Positions 48,131-60,400 of a stretch of DNA of 64,000 nt are shown here, one piece after another. The stretch's first letter is position 1. Each line of letters starts with the position of its first letter. The translations under genes were made by a program, and so were the position numbers. Source of the stretch: Tigriopus japonicus (taxonomy: Eukaryota; Arthropoda; Copepoda; Harpacticoida; Harpacticidae); assembly GCA_010645155.1 (NCBI GenBank), contig CM021323.1, positions 10,577,960-10,641,959 of the forward strand, written 5' to 3'. The notes under the pieces were generated by a model that did no database searches, was not told the origin of the DNA, and saw only the letters and a list, made by a program, of their open reading frames with translations.

Positions 48131-48730
48131 CTTGAGACTCGCGACACGAAGCGGACATTGGGAGAGATGCGTAAGTTCGTGAAGACGATGATCGCCCAAC
48201 CTTGATTAGTTACCACTCAAGCCTGTACTGTATCTATCAGAATCGAGCCAGCTAAAACGACAAAAATGCAGTCATTTCTGACCAAATTAATCAAATTTCA
48301 GAGACAATAAAGATTACATTTTGCAGGTAGAAGTTGGCTTCAGTGCTTCGACTCGGTCCTTCGAAGACATGGAAAAGTCAAGTGAAGCTCGAAGAAGGGA
48401 TGACAGTTTTTTTCACATTTAAGGTTTTTCAGGGAGAATGAAGACTTTCTTCCATACACTATAAGTTGCTCAGTTATCTGAAAGAGCCTTGTTTATGAGC
48501 TTTGTTTATGGATGACGTTAGTGGAAACTCCCTAATCCTCCGGCTGTCAAGCCGTCGTGGAACAAATTGTCCCATCAAGTTGATAAACTAGACGGAACTC
48601 AATTTGCTATGTCTTATCCCAAAAAATACTTCTAATTGAGTACTAGAGGGATGGGTCTAGTTAAAAAAATACTAAAAAGGGCTTCCGGTGTTGAGATTTT
48701 TTTGGCATATTTTTCCCCAATAACACAATA

Positions 48731-48860
48731 CAGCACGGAGTCAGCAACGGCTTTTGAGCTAGGGCCCATCAAATTAAGAATTGAGTAAGCTTGGGCCCAC
48801 CAAACAAATTGATAGGTTACAGGGCTCACAAATTAAGACTCACAGATGTGGGCCCACCTG
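48731..48860 (+). mobile_element. Decayed hAT-like MITE fragment
   Basis: CACGGAGTCAGCAACGG resembles the CAGGGGTCGGCAACCG end, and repeated GGGCCCA(C/T)C motifs follow. Boundaries are uncertain. Confidence 0.45.
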
Positions 48861-49272
48861 TATTATGTATTAACCTGTATTACCTATAGAGAATGTGAAC
48901 TAAATATATCGGTGTTACAATTTCCCCCCATAAGTGGAGACAAACAAAAGGGAGGTAAAAGCTCAAAGTCAATCACATATTGGTCACATATTGATACTCA
49001 TTTTACAATTGTCATCTTAAGTATGCAAAAGTATATCATCCTAACCAGAACATTAGCTTTAAGTAAAGTCACTTGACGTAACTGTCTTTAGAGATTTATA
49101 CGCATATATTTCTTGACTAGGTTTAACACCCCCCCCCACCAAGCACTTGCTTATCTTCTCATTTTGGCTACCCTACTGTTCCTCTGCACTTCGGCCTAGC
49201 TGACCAGCACAGATATGAGGAGAAAAGGGCTAGATTTCACTAGATTTGGAATTGTTCACAACCTCTATTGAT

Positions 49273-49497
49273 TAGAGCTGTGCATCTGATTCGACAAGTC
49301 CTCCAAATCCAATCCGAACTGAATTTTCGAAATCCGAACGAATCCGAATTCGAAAATATGATTCTCAATCCGGACGAATCCGAATCCGAAAATTTGCGCT
49401 GAAATCCGAACGAATCCGAATCCGAAAATTTTCGTGTCAATCCGAACAAATCCGAATCCGATCGGATCCGAAAAGTCGGTTCAGATGCACAGCTCTA
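49273..49497. mobile_element. 225 bp hAT-like MITE (TAGAGCTGTGCATCTGA ends)
   Basis: TIRs TAGAGCTGTGCATCTGA (49273) and TCAGATGCACAGCTCTA (to 49497) are perfect inverses. The flanking 8-mers CTATTGAT (49265-49272) and CTATGGAT (49498-49505) match at 7 of 8. The interior is made of degenerate AATCCGAA(T/C) repeats. It is inserted in or beside an older hAT-like fragment that continues at 49498. Confidence 0.88.
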
Positions 49498-49595
49498 CTA
49501 TGGATGGTTCTCAGGCCCTCTATTTTGGATTTTTCTCGTTGCTCTTGGGCCCATAAAAAATCACCCATGCGCCACATGTGACCCAAGGTACCGAG
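49498..49595 (-). mobile_element. hAT-like MITE fragment (GGGCCCA family)
   Basis: On the minus strand this reads ATGGGCCCAAGAGCAACGAGAAAAATCCAAAATAGAGGGCC (blocks), colinear with the copies at 30558 and 57467. It is cut at its upstream end by the MITE ending at 49497. Confidence 0.6.
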
Positions 49596-51450
49596 CAATG
49601 ACTACTCCAAAACATTCCTGTCATACTGTATTTCAAGAAGCACTGAAATTGTGGTTTTTCAGTGAAATTCAGTGGTTCTTGTGTATTTTTTGTGTTCTAA
49701 ATCAAATTCTGATGCTGTTCATTTCTCCAACGAATCCATTGCAGAGGGGTTTTGTTTCACAGAATACAATATACTTAAAGAAAATCATTGCATAAGAGCC
49801 AATGGAATTCGCCAACAAACTATGGTAAATAGTGATATAAATGAGCTGAGCTTCCAGAAAGTACACAAAAAGCAAAGTCCAGGTTTAATGGGTCGCTGAT
49901 ATGGCTATCAAAACCTTAAAAAGGTCGGAAATTTCTTTTATTCATTTTGCCATTGCTTTTTGTGCACAAATTAGGCTTACCTTAGAGTTGATTTGTGACA
50001 TTTTTCGTTCAGATTTTCAGCTTATTCGAGTAAGATGGTTTTGAAAACACCTCAAGCAAATCACATCAGTATCCGTAGAGCGAGAGTTTAAAAAAAATAG
50101 CTAAATCGACAGATGCGCTTCTTCATCAAAAACTAAAAAGAGTTTGGGCTGTTTTGGGCCATTTTTTGGGTGGGGAGGTGGAGTACAAAGTTATCGGCAT
50201 CTTAATTTCACCTTAGTGAAAAATACAGACTAAATAAAGTTGGCCATTAAGTGTCAAAATGAGAAGAAAAAAAACTTGTTGGCCATTTTTGGCTAAAACA
50301 ACTCTATGTTTTTTTTGCTATTTTTTCAAATTTTTCCGCCTACTGCACATTCAGTAATTCTTCCTTGAATTTTATCTGTCTATTGCATTATATACTCATC
50401 GGTTTTTAATGCTTGCGAGTAGCTGATGAAGCCAAACATAATAAAATCTCAAGAAATTATTAATAGCTCATAAGCTATGCAATTTACGATAGAAATATTC
50501 CTCGAGAATTTACACCCTACCCTGTAGGTATTTTTTTATCTTTATTTTCTCACGTGCAGGGATATTTCTCAGAGAACAAAAATACAGAAAGGAAACTAGT
50601 GAAATACTTGTTATAGCTCTCAACCGCAAAGTATGAACAAAGAAACCTACTTGAATGGAATGAAATGTGTGGAAAAAAGAGATCAAATGAAATCCAACGA
50701 GCCCCGAATGAGGTATTCTTTAGATTCGGTCCTTGAGCTTCAAATAAAAAAAATCCACAATTTTCTTTTCTTATATCCTCTTGAAGATTTGATGCCCAAT
50801 TTTGGTTCCGTAATTTAAAATGTGCAGAGAAAAAAAATCTCAGCTCGATTTATATTTAATATCGTTTTGCATCAAAAAAGAACAAAGAGGACCAATCATG
50901 TCCGTTCCAAATGCCCTTCGCAAAGAGAGGTCAGTTCCAGGAATGGTATGATTTGACTTTATGAGTTCTCACCAAACCCTCGTTACTTTACCAAAGTCTT
51001 TCAAAATCAGCAGCCCAGTGTGACAATCTATAAATGAAATTAGAATGAGCTAGTTTCACTGCCTCGCGTTTTTGCCTCCTTTTTTCGATGAAGTTTGTGG
51101 TTTGATTTCACCATTTTTGGCCAAGGATTGCTGAACGACGGAATGACAGAAACTTGCCCAGTAACAAAAGCATAATCCGTTAATCATTTCGTATGTTACC
51201 AAATGTGACATGCTGATTATCTCCATATCTAATGCCCGCAAAGTGGGAAAATACATCGGTGTCCGTGAATAACTATTTTGAGCTCGAGAATCTGCCATCA
51301 ATACCCCATTGAATCCCCTTTGAAAAACATCCCTAACCTTGACCTCTCGTGGATCAAAATTGGAACCTGATTCCCAGGTTGATTTAGTTGCTACTCCGTT
51401 ACCGAAACTGGTGTCCTCTGGATGGGCTTCATAGCGTCACAAATCAAAGC

Positions 51451-54400
51451 ATGGATACTAAGAATTTGGGTGAGATCTCCACCGAGCAAATTCTGGATTC
51501 AGACACCATGTCCGACCCGGAAACCGCCACTGACTTCGATAGTGGAACGCCACAAGAACTGATTTCACTCAAACGCCGATGGTACATTCTCTTTATCTTT
51601 GGATTATTCGGCGCACTCCAGGTAGGCCTTGTTATTTTAATCTAATTTCGGGTTCCCAAATTTGTACCTTAGAAGGACACAAGTACATACCTCAGACCAG
51701 ATAGATAACTAGATGACTTCTTCACTAGAGCGTGGTCTGGCTGACTTGGAGCGCCATCTCGGAGGCGGCTCTCTATGCTTACCCTTCTTGGACCGCGTCC
51801 ACCATTGCGTTGCTGGGTAATTGGGGCAACATCTGTCACCTGTTGGCTGTTCCACCACTGACCTGGCTGGTCAATGCCAAGGGTGCGTGGTTATTTAATC
51901 CTCTTATTCTTGAACAGCATTAGCAAATGACCTTTCCTATGTCTATCCGTTACGATAACGATTAGAGACAAGAACCTTAGGCGAATAAACTTATTAGTCG
52001 CGAAAGATCTATTTGTCTTATTTGCAATTTTTCCATTTTTTTCTGTCTGATTTCCAAAAGTTGGGCAATTTTCCGCGAGTTCAGAGACTATTTCCGAAAG
52101 TTCTTTCAAAAGAAAAAATGCTTGAAAGCTCAATTGTTTTTACAGTTCTTCTTTTTATGACCAAAATCAATGTCAAAATTATTTTACAATACAAACATGT
52201 ATTCATTTACACTCATAAACAATCACTTGCAGAGTTTCTAAACGGGCATCGAATGAACGGTCGTCATGGGGTTCAAAAAATATCTGACCAAGAGAAATAT
52301 TATTGCGCCAGAAAAGCTACCTTTCAGTAAAGCTTCTTATTATTCGTTGACTGCTTCAGCCCTCTTTTTATATTCATTTTTGTTCTAATTTTTCAAATAT
52401 GACTTTCTATACTAAGTCACCCATTTTTCTTTAACATGATGCTTTTTTCTTTTCCTCAAATGCATAACCACTTAGTTTTTCAACTACAAACATGTGCTTT
52501 ATGAAAAATACATTCCTCAAAACAACCACAATAAAAAATAGTACGTACTGCTAACGACGTGTATTCATTTATCGTTTAAGACATTCTTGTTTGATTCAAT
52601 GATCCCATTTTGATAACTAGAACAAGTACTTGAGAAAAACGATATCACTTTTGCGAACTCCATGTTAGGCAAGTAATATGTACTTACTTGTTTGTTTTTC
52701 CATCTCTTTTGCCACTTTTATTCGCCGAAACGTCTTGTCTCTAATGATGACGATCCACAGATGGTGATTAGCCGAAAGCCCTTTTACTTTCGCCATGCTT
52801 TCATGTCACAAAGCAAACGGCTAAAAATAATCTGTCACGATTTTCAACTCAAGATAACGAAAATTCGATGCCTTTAAAAGGTTCACAAAATATTGTTGAA
52901 CTTTTGATTTTTTTTCCAAGACTTGTTTCAATACGGCATTTTTTGCAAGCAATGCAAAGAAAATTTCAAAACTTTTTCTGACCCGTGTTGACACGGTTTT
53001 GATAAACGGCCTTTTTCGTCCATCGCCTTAGTACAAAATTTTCCTCGTTACCATTACATTAGAACGTGATGTTAACATATGTCTTGGTTTGCAGGAGTTC
53101 GGGTGTCCGTTCTATTTGGGGTCGGTCTGATGTTGCTGGGCACTGGTGTGCGTTGCATCCAAGGATTCTTTCTGACGTCACCAAAGGCTGGAATCATATT
53201 TCAAGGGTAGGTTTGCTCGCCACTGAATGAAAAGAGGGTACAACAAGCCTTTGGGCAAAAATTATGTGAAGGACAGCATTGAGAAAAGTACTCCTGGAAA
53301 AAGCTTGTTTAATTTGAATCCATTTGTGGGGGAGAGCTATTCGTCATTCGATTTGTCTGTGTTTTCCATTTTCCCCCTTTAAGAAAAGGGTTATTCAATA
53401 ATTCAATTTGCTATGGCAAAACTTCAATGTGACAAGCTTGTCGATGATTTAAATTATCATTTTAAACATTTAATGGTGCACGCACAGGAGTTTTCAATGG
53501 GAAGAATTTCTTCGGTAGGTGTTTGGGTACGAGAGGGTATATGCCAGCTTGAAAACTAGCTTCAATCGGGATATTTGTCTAAACATTTCCAAATCGTCGT
53601 GTACCAAGAAATTCCCCTATGGGTAAAAGTCAATCCAAGCTACTGGAGCACCTGAACATATATTTTGAATACACAAATGGGGGCTTTTACTTCACATTAA
53701 TTACGATTTTACATGAAAAGATTTTATTTCTTGCGATGTTGTTCTAAATCTGCAAGTAGTAATATACCTTTGAAAAATATTTCCGAATATGTTATTAACA
53801 TTGCTTGTTTTCATGGCGAAGAAAGACTTCATTTATTTATATTTTTGTCAACGGGGATAGTAACGCACAATTACGTCACATGGAAAGAGTTTATAGAACA
53901 TCAAGAACACAACACACCGCTTTTCCTCGCTTTTTATAGTTGTTTGAGTACTGTTGATTATATTTTATTAGATCTCGAGCATATCATTTATCAATATCTA
54001 AGGTGTTCTAATGTTCTAAAATTCATGAACATCCGTCTGATTCGAATAGATTTAGAATATGTACGCGCCTGCTCCTGAAGGAATGACTAATTAACATTTA
54101 TGGCTTAAAGTTCTTTCGAGAAACGTTGAGAAATAATAAAAGAAGGATCGACTCGGATGTCCATCTAACAGCAACCCACTACATCCTGTTTGGATTGCAC
54201 TCTTTGTTGTTGTTTTTCAGGTTGGCTCATTTGGGTGCCATTTTGGGAGGGTCAGCGGGTGCCGTGAGCTGTGTTCTGCCCTCTGTAATTAGTTCATTAT
54301 GGTTTCCGACCAATGAACGGACCATTGCCACGGGTATGGGAATGTATGGATAATTATGACTAATGACAAACGTTTCCTGATCTATTGTGACTCATGCGAA

Positions 54401-57400
54401 CAGCATCATGCATTTGAGAGCTTTCCAGTTTTTGCTTGCTCGTCTAAAACGCAATTTTCAATTATCTCTGCCCACTTTTAGGTTTGTCTTGGGTCTTTTT
54501 GGATCTCGGAAACGCCATTGGCATCCTCCTTGGACCTCTTTTAGTCCCAGATCCGCCACCGTCCGTGGGAAATTCGCACATTTGGATCCACAACGGATCG
54601 TTCAATGGCGAACCAGTTGATCCGGACATGTTAGCCATGCGCCAAAGTATCATGAGAGTAATCTATGCTCGTAGGTGAATGTTCGTTTCGTTATTTCTCG
54701 TTTCACGCAAACACACTACTGTTCCAATATTCCAGATTTTGGTGCTGCTCTCGTGGTGAGTGTGGCATTGTGCGCTTATTTCCCGTCTAAGGTGAGCGTT
54801 GTTTCCACGGCTCAATTTGTTTGCCAATGTGTGTGTTTGAACGAGACCCCCATTGTTCTTCATTGCTCTTCATTTCTAGCCTCCTGTTGCTCCAACTTTG
54901 ACATCCACCCAAGAACGAGTGGACTTTGTGGATGGGATACGAAAACTGTCTAGGTAGGGTTCATGTTGCAATTACACTGAATGAGTGCTGACAAAAGTAA
55001 TGAAACTATAGGCCTCCGCGTCTCCTTCGTTTTCCTTGTCCGGGGATTGGGGGGTTAGATTGCAAGGAAAGTGCAAAGGCTAAGACTCAATTTTAACCTT
55101 CAGAGATGGCTATTGTCACATTTCGCCATTTTTAAAACGAAGAATTGATGATTGAAATAGGAATGTAGTAAGTACGTAGAGCTGGAATTATTATTTAGTG
55201 AACTGACATCTTGTTGGCTCCAATGGTCTCAAATTGGCTTTGGTTCGGCAGGAACAGGAACAAAAAGTGATTGGCTAAAATATTGGAGCATTTCCAAAAC
55301 AGTTTTTTTCTCAGTTTTGAAGGGTAGTTAATAGGGTGAAAAGTTCAGGCAAATAAAGTTTTATGGTCCAAAGTAGGTTTCTTTACTAGTTTTGAATATT
55401 TAGTTGCCAATTTTTGTTTCATTTGCCATTTTCGTTTATTTCCCTTCTTCCTCGTTCTTGTTTGGTAGTAAACTATGAGACCTGATATTTGACTAAAGCT
55501 AATCTAGACCCCCAAAAATGAACCTCAAACAACAAGGCCGAATTTCTAACAAAAAAAGAGATGGAAAAAATTTGATGGCAAAAGTCCATGATTGATCAGT
55601 TTATTTACTATTTTAATCTGCCATTTCGAAGATCTTTATTTGCCATTTTTAGGGCTAAAAAGCGTTGTTGTTTTGTCGGGAATCGGCACCCAAGTGACAA
55701 AATATCTATCACTATTGGGTCTCTTTTTCGCCAGCGTCAATAATGAATGAATGTTTATTGCGACTCTGGGTCATGTCATGGCGTGTAAAATAAGTTAGAA
55801 AATAAGTAAATAAATACATGTATCATCATTTACATGATAAAAAGACATGTCAATGGTTAAAACGTATCAATATTTTTTTCCGGGGGGGGGGGGCGGATTT
55901 TTTGATACCGCTACAAGGAATGGGATTCCCTGTAAAGAGAGTTAATGATTAATATAATGTATAAAAAACCGTTTATATGAAATTTGATCTGTCAATGAGT
56001 TACTTTTGGCAGATCTATACAACCCTTGTTTAGTAGGTTGGTCAGGAACAGTATTTAAGAATTTGTTCAATCCAGCCTTAAATGTTGTTAGAGGATCAGC
56101 TCCTACACATTCCCGACGAAGACTAATGGGTATCAAATTGAACAATGAAGGAGCCCGATAGAGAAGAGAGGAGGACTTCATTGATCGAACAAGCCTCGAT
56201 TCCCTTGGATTTGGAAGTGCTCTCAGAACGCACCTAAACCTCTACGATCGCTACAATTAATCTCAAAGCCTGGGTTAGGAGAGAGCCCATGGATGCTCTT
56301 GAAAACATACAGTATCAAATACCTTTCATACCTTCTCTGATTACTGTACAGCCCTAACTTCTGGAGCCTCTCCCAATACGAGAGCTCTCTCATTCCTGTG
56401 ATGTTCCTAGTAAAACATCTTTGGACCTGCTTGACCTTTTGTAAACCTGCCGAACTAATTGGAACCCAAATGGGGGAAGCATATTCAATATGTGGTTGAA
56501 CAATCGACTTGTACAGAGTTTACATCGCAATACTATCTCTGGACTTGAAAGTGCGATAGATCCAGCCGCACGTTTGAAATGCCTTCCCCACTTTCAGCTG
56601 GATATGCTCATCAAACTTTCCATCATCTTGGACGACAACTCCTTAATCCCTCATGGACGATACCTGCTCAATATCACAACCTCCACAATAGATAATTAAA
56701 TTGTGATATCACAGTTGAGTTGACTAGAATCATTTCAGTGCACATGAAAGAAGTGAAGAGGAGATTGACAGACAGTACAGATGCAGTTGGGTAGAGGTAG
56801 ATGATGAAACTCTTGGTTATTGCAGTAGAGAGGGTGGGTCAGATTGAACAGATCCTTCGTTAGTTCCCGTCGTTGATGGAGTTGGGCAGGAAGCCTGACG
56901 AAGGTGCGTGACCGCCAATATTCCGAAGGGATATCGGGCCAAGGACAATAAGGTGTTGTCAAGTCAATAAATTTTGCTCAAAAACAAATGTTTTTTGCGA
57001 TTTTGCATATCTGCTGCTAAATTGTTTTTAAAAAAAGAAGCAAAAAGTTTTATTCGTCTTTCGAGAGATTAATAATTCAATGACAGTTGACTTTTTTTCA
57101 CGACTTCAGTGGTCCTTGAATCTTCGTGTCTAATAATAATAAATCATAACTATCATAATAGTAATAATAATTAGTTTATGTAATAATAATAATGATTAGT
57201 TATAATAATTTCATCAAACAAGGTTTTGTTGTTGTTAGGTGTCTTTAAATGCCTAAAGTACAACGTGGAAGGATTTATTTGAACGACTAAACGTGTCGAA
57301 ACGTCAATGCAAATGAGATAAAAGAGACAAAATGTTCCAAATCGAGACATTCCCTTGAAGAATCGAAAGGAAATACTCACTCTTTATTTGAATTTATTAT

Positions 57401-60400
57401 GACAAAGCGTGCGTAGACATAATGCTGAGAAACCACAATAATATTTTGAGGCCCGAGACCTTAAACCAGGGGTCGGCATCCATTTTTGGGTCAAGTCCCA
57501 CGAAATTTGATTCGTGTTGTCAGGGGCCCACCAGACAGGCATTGGTAGGTTCAGGTACCCACAAAATAGCGATCAAAGAGCTTTGGACCCACGAGTACAG
57601 TACTGTGGATGGCTCTCGGGCCCACTATTTTGGACTTTCTTCATAGCTCCTGGGCCCATCAACGACCATCCTTGGGCCCACATTTGGACCGCGGCCCACC
57701 GGTTGCCGACCCCCGCCTTAAACAATAATCCCTCTACACTATTCCCTGTTTATTTGCAATCAACTGCAAAGTTGACTCCTTGACATTGAAAACAGCCAAT
57801 TCTCACAGCTAAGCAATGTTTGTCTGTCATGCTTGTTCCCTGTGGCAATCCTCTTGGGAAAAGTTACTTCTAGAAGATTTGTTCTTTGGTTGCCAACCAT
57901 TCCTGCTTCATCTCCTATAGATAGTATGTTAAGGATGTGTATGTACATACTAACTTTCTCTTGACAGGAACAAAGGCGCCCTGATCCTGGTGCTGGCTTA
58001 TTCCATTTCTCAAGGTGTCCAAGAGGCTTTTATTCCGGTCATGTCCTTGAACTTAACTCCACTCGATGTCAATCAAGTAGGAACCCGAACAAAACAATAG
58101 CCCCAATTAGGCTTGTACATATGCCTGCCTGTCTGGCGGTCAGAGGTGAGACCTAATTGTTCCAAATTATGATTTCCATTCAGGCCACCATTGGTTGGAT
58201 CGGCTTTTCGGCCAGTGTTGCCACTTGTGTGACCACCACAATCACTTCGTACATGGCGGATTGGATTCAGGGCCACCTCAAAGATGCCATCATTGTTCTC
58301 CTGAGTGTGGCCACGCTCTCGTTCTTGTGGTTTGGTTTTCTTTGTATGGAGATCATTCCTACGAACATTTGTGCGTGAAAACACGGCGATTTTCTTCCGA
58401 TAGAAGTACTGTTGGTTCCAAGTACAATTAATGTCTTGCAGATCAATTATTCATCTCGATGGTTGTGGCTTTCTCGGTGAACAATGCCGCCAATCCTTTG
58501 TTCTTTGAGTTGGGCGCGGAATTGGCTTATCCGGTGGGCGAAGGGCTTGTGGCAGGCTTGATGAATTGCCTATGGTGTCTCGTGGGGATCACCATTTTGT
58601 TCGTCTATTTCATCAGAGATGTGGGTAAGCATTAAATAATTGGTGTCCGTCAATTTACAATACAGTCATATAAGCAATGGCACCTGTCTGTGTGGCAAGA
58701 TTTGAAAACTTTCATCCGTTATCTTTTTGAAAACATTGATTCGCATTATTAGCTGATAATCCTTTATTGTAATGAAAACATTTTCTCCCCTTAATATTGT
58801 AATTATATTACTTCAAAGGAGAATCAGAAGAATATGTGGCCCCTTTGAAAAACAAACAACCAATTGAAATCAGTAGATCATCTTGATGATTGACAATAAC
58901 AAGAGCTAACTGAGCGTTCTCAAGATGTGCAATATTTCAGGGATATTTAGTGTAAAATTCAATATTTTCAGGACAATACTAATTCACTCCTTCTCTTAGT
59001 TCATAAGTCTCATTGTCTTTAATTCAGGAGAATCCAAATTTTGAAAAAGAGATTTTTGTTTTTAGGTCGATGGTTGATTGTACTAATTCAAATAACTCGA
59101 GTTTCTCAAAATCATCAGTTTAGCGTTTCACATTACAACTTCCGCGTTGCATACTAACAACGGGAAAACTGGAGTTTACGAAAAGCAAGTTTACCAAAAG
59201 CAAGCAAATCTTTATTTGGAGCCAAGTTGTGCTCAGACCCCCGGGGCGCAGGAAAATCACAAAATGCAGTTATTATGAGTGACTTAGACATGTTACAGAT
59301 GTAAAGGCATTACGTGCCAATCTTCTTTGCAAATGTTACATTTTTCATCAGTAACAGCTGCAAGTTGTCGTTCAAAATCACCTTTGTGTGGCACAAACTA
59401 GAGCACTAAAATCACCTACCGGATACGTAACGTAACGAGCACGTAAACAAAGAACGGCCCAAAAGTGCGCCATCTAGTGAACTTCATGCGGCAACAGCTC
59501 GCACTTCCCATGAAACTTATATTTTTTAAACATAACAACTGTCTACACCAGTTTGGGATAAACTGGAAGACTCCTAAAGAACTTTAAATTTTTAAAGATG
59601 AATTTGGCACAGATCATACTTGAAAATCCTTTCATTAATCAAGCTTTTTATGTCAACCTTAAAGGGAGTTTACCTGTTAATTCAACCAAAAACTATAACA
59701 CATTCATTAGCAATATCCAATCAACATTTGAGGCACTTGAGTTTGCCCAAAACTGATGTCTGACCGTTGCTTTTGCCTGCCTAGATAACACTAAAAGAGG
59801 ATAACACTACATGTTTTCTATCACAGATTGAGACAAACTTCAGTCACAGATACAATTTTTCCATTCTTTTCTCACGAGGTTGCGAGATTGTACATCTGTG
59901 ATGAAGTTCACCACAAGGTGTGATATAGAACGTGGCACGTAACGGCACCTTATCTTTTAAAAAAACACGAGTATCATGGGAAGATTGAGGTGTTGACGCG
60001 CGAAATCCACTAGATGGCGCACTTTATGACCGTGCTCTTTTTATATCGCTCTATTACAAACAATATATAGAATAATCTCACTTATAAACGACACAAAAAT
60101 TAATTCAAGGTTGCGTGAGCAAAAAAGGGCAAAGTTCCGTTGTGAGGTGGGGAAGACATTGCCAGAATGTAAACATTGCTTCTCCAATGTTAAATTTGCT
60201 TCTCATTTAAGGTAGAGAAACCAACTTTCCCCAAAATGCCGTGTCACCTTTGATTCTACAGGGTATATCGCCTAAAATTCATCCATTCAATCAAAGGCGT
60301 TGTCACATAACTACAATCCCAGATGCATTACCTAGGCAAACAAAAGTTCGATTTACATAATGGCCACCTTTGGTCTTCACCACGGCCTTCAATATTCCCA

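Larger units (their letters stand above)
48139..51450. other. Intergenic region rich in MITE fragments
   Basis: Between renalase and the SLC49A4-like gene. It includes hAT-like fragments at 48731-48860 and 49498-49595, a nested MITE at 49273-49497, and a short poly-C run (about 49128-49137). Elsewhere it is AT-rich with no recognised gene. Confidence 0.65.
54954..57967 (+). other. Intron 7 of the SLC49A4-like gene
   Basis: GTAGGG donor and CTCTTGACAG acceptor. It contains the LINE fragment with its tail (55880-56720), an AAT-rich tract (57128-57215) and a hAT-like MITE (57467-57715). The remainder is unremarkable. Confidence 0.8.

Noticed and set aside
49240..49449. Ser/Asp/Phe repeat protein on the minus strand
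   Set aside because: It is translation of the AATCCGAA minisatellite inside a MITE.
53713..54078. 121-codon + strand frame in intron 3 of the transporter
   Set aside because: It is AT-rich, matches nothing known, and the exons on both sides join without it.
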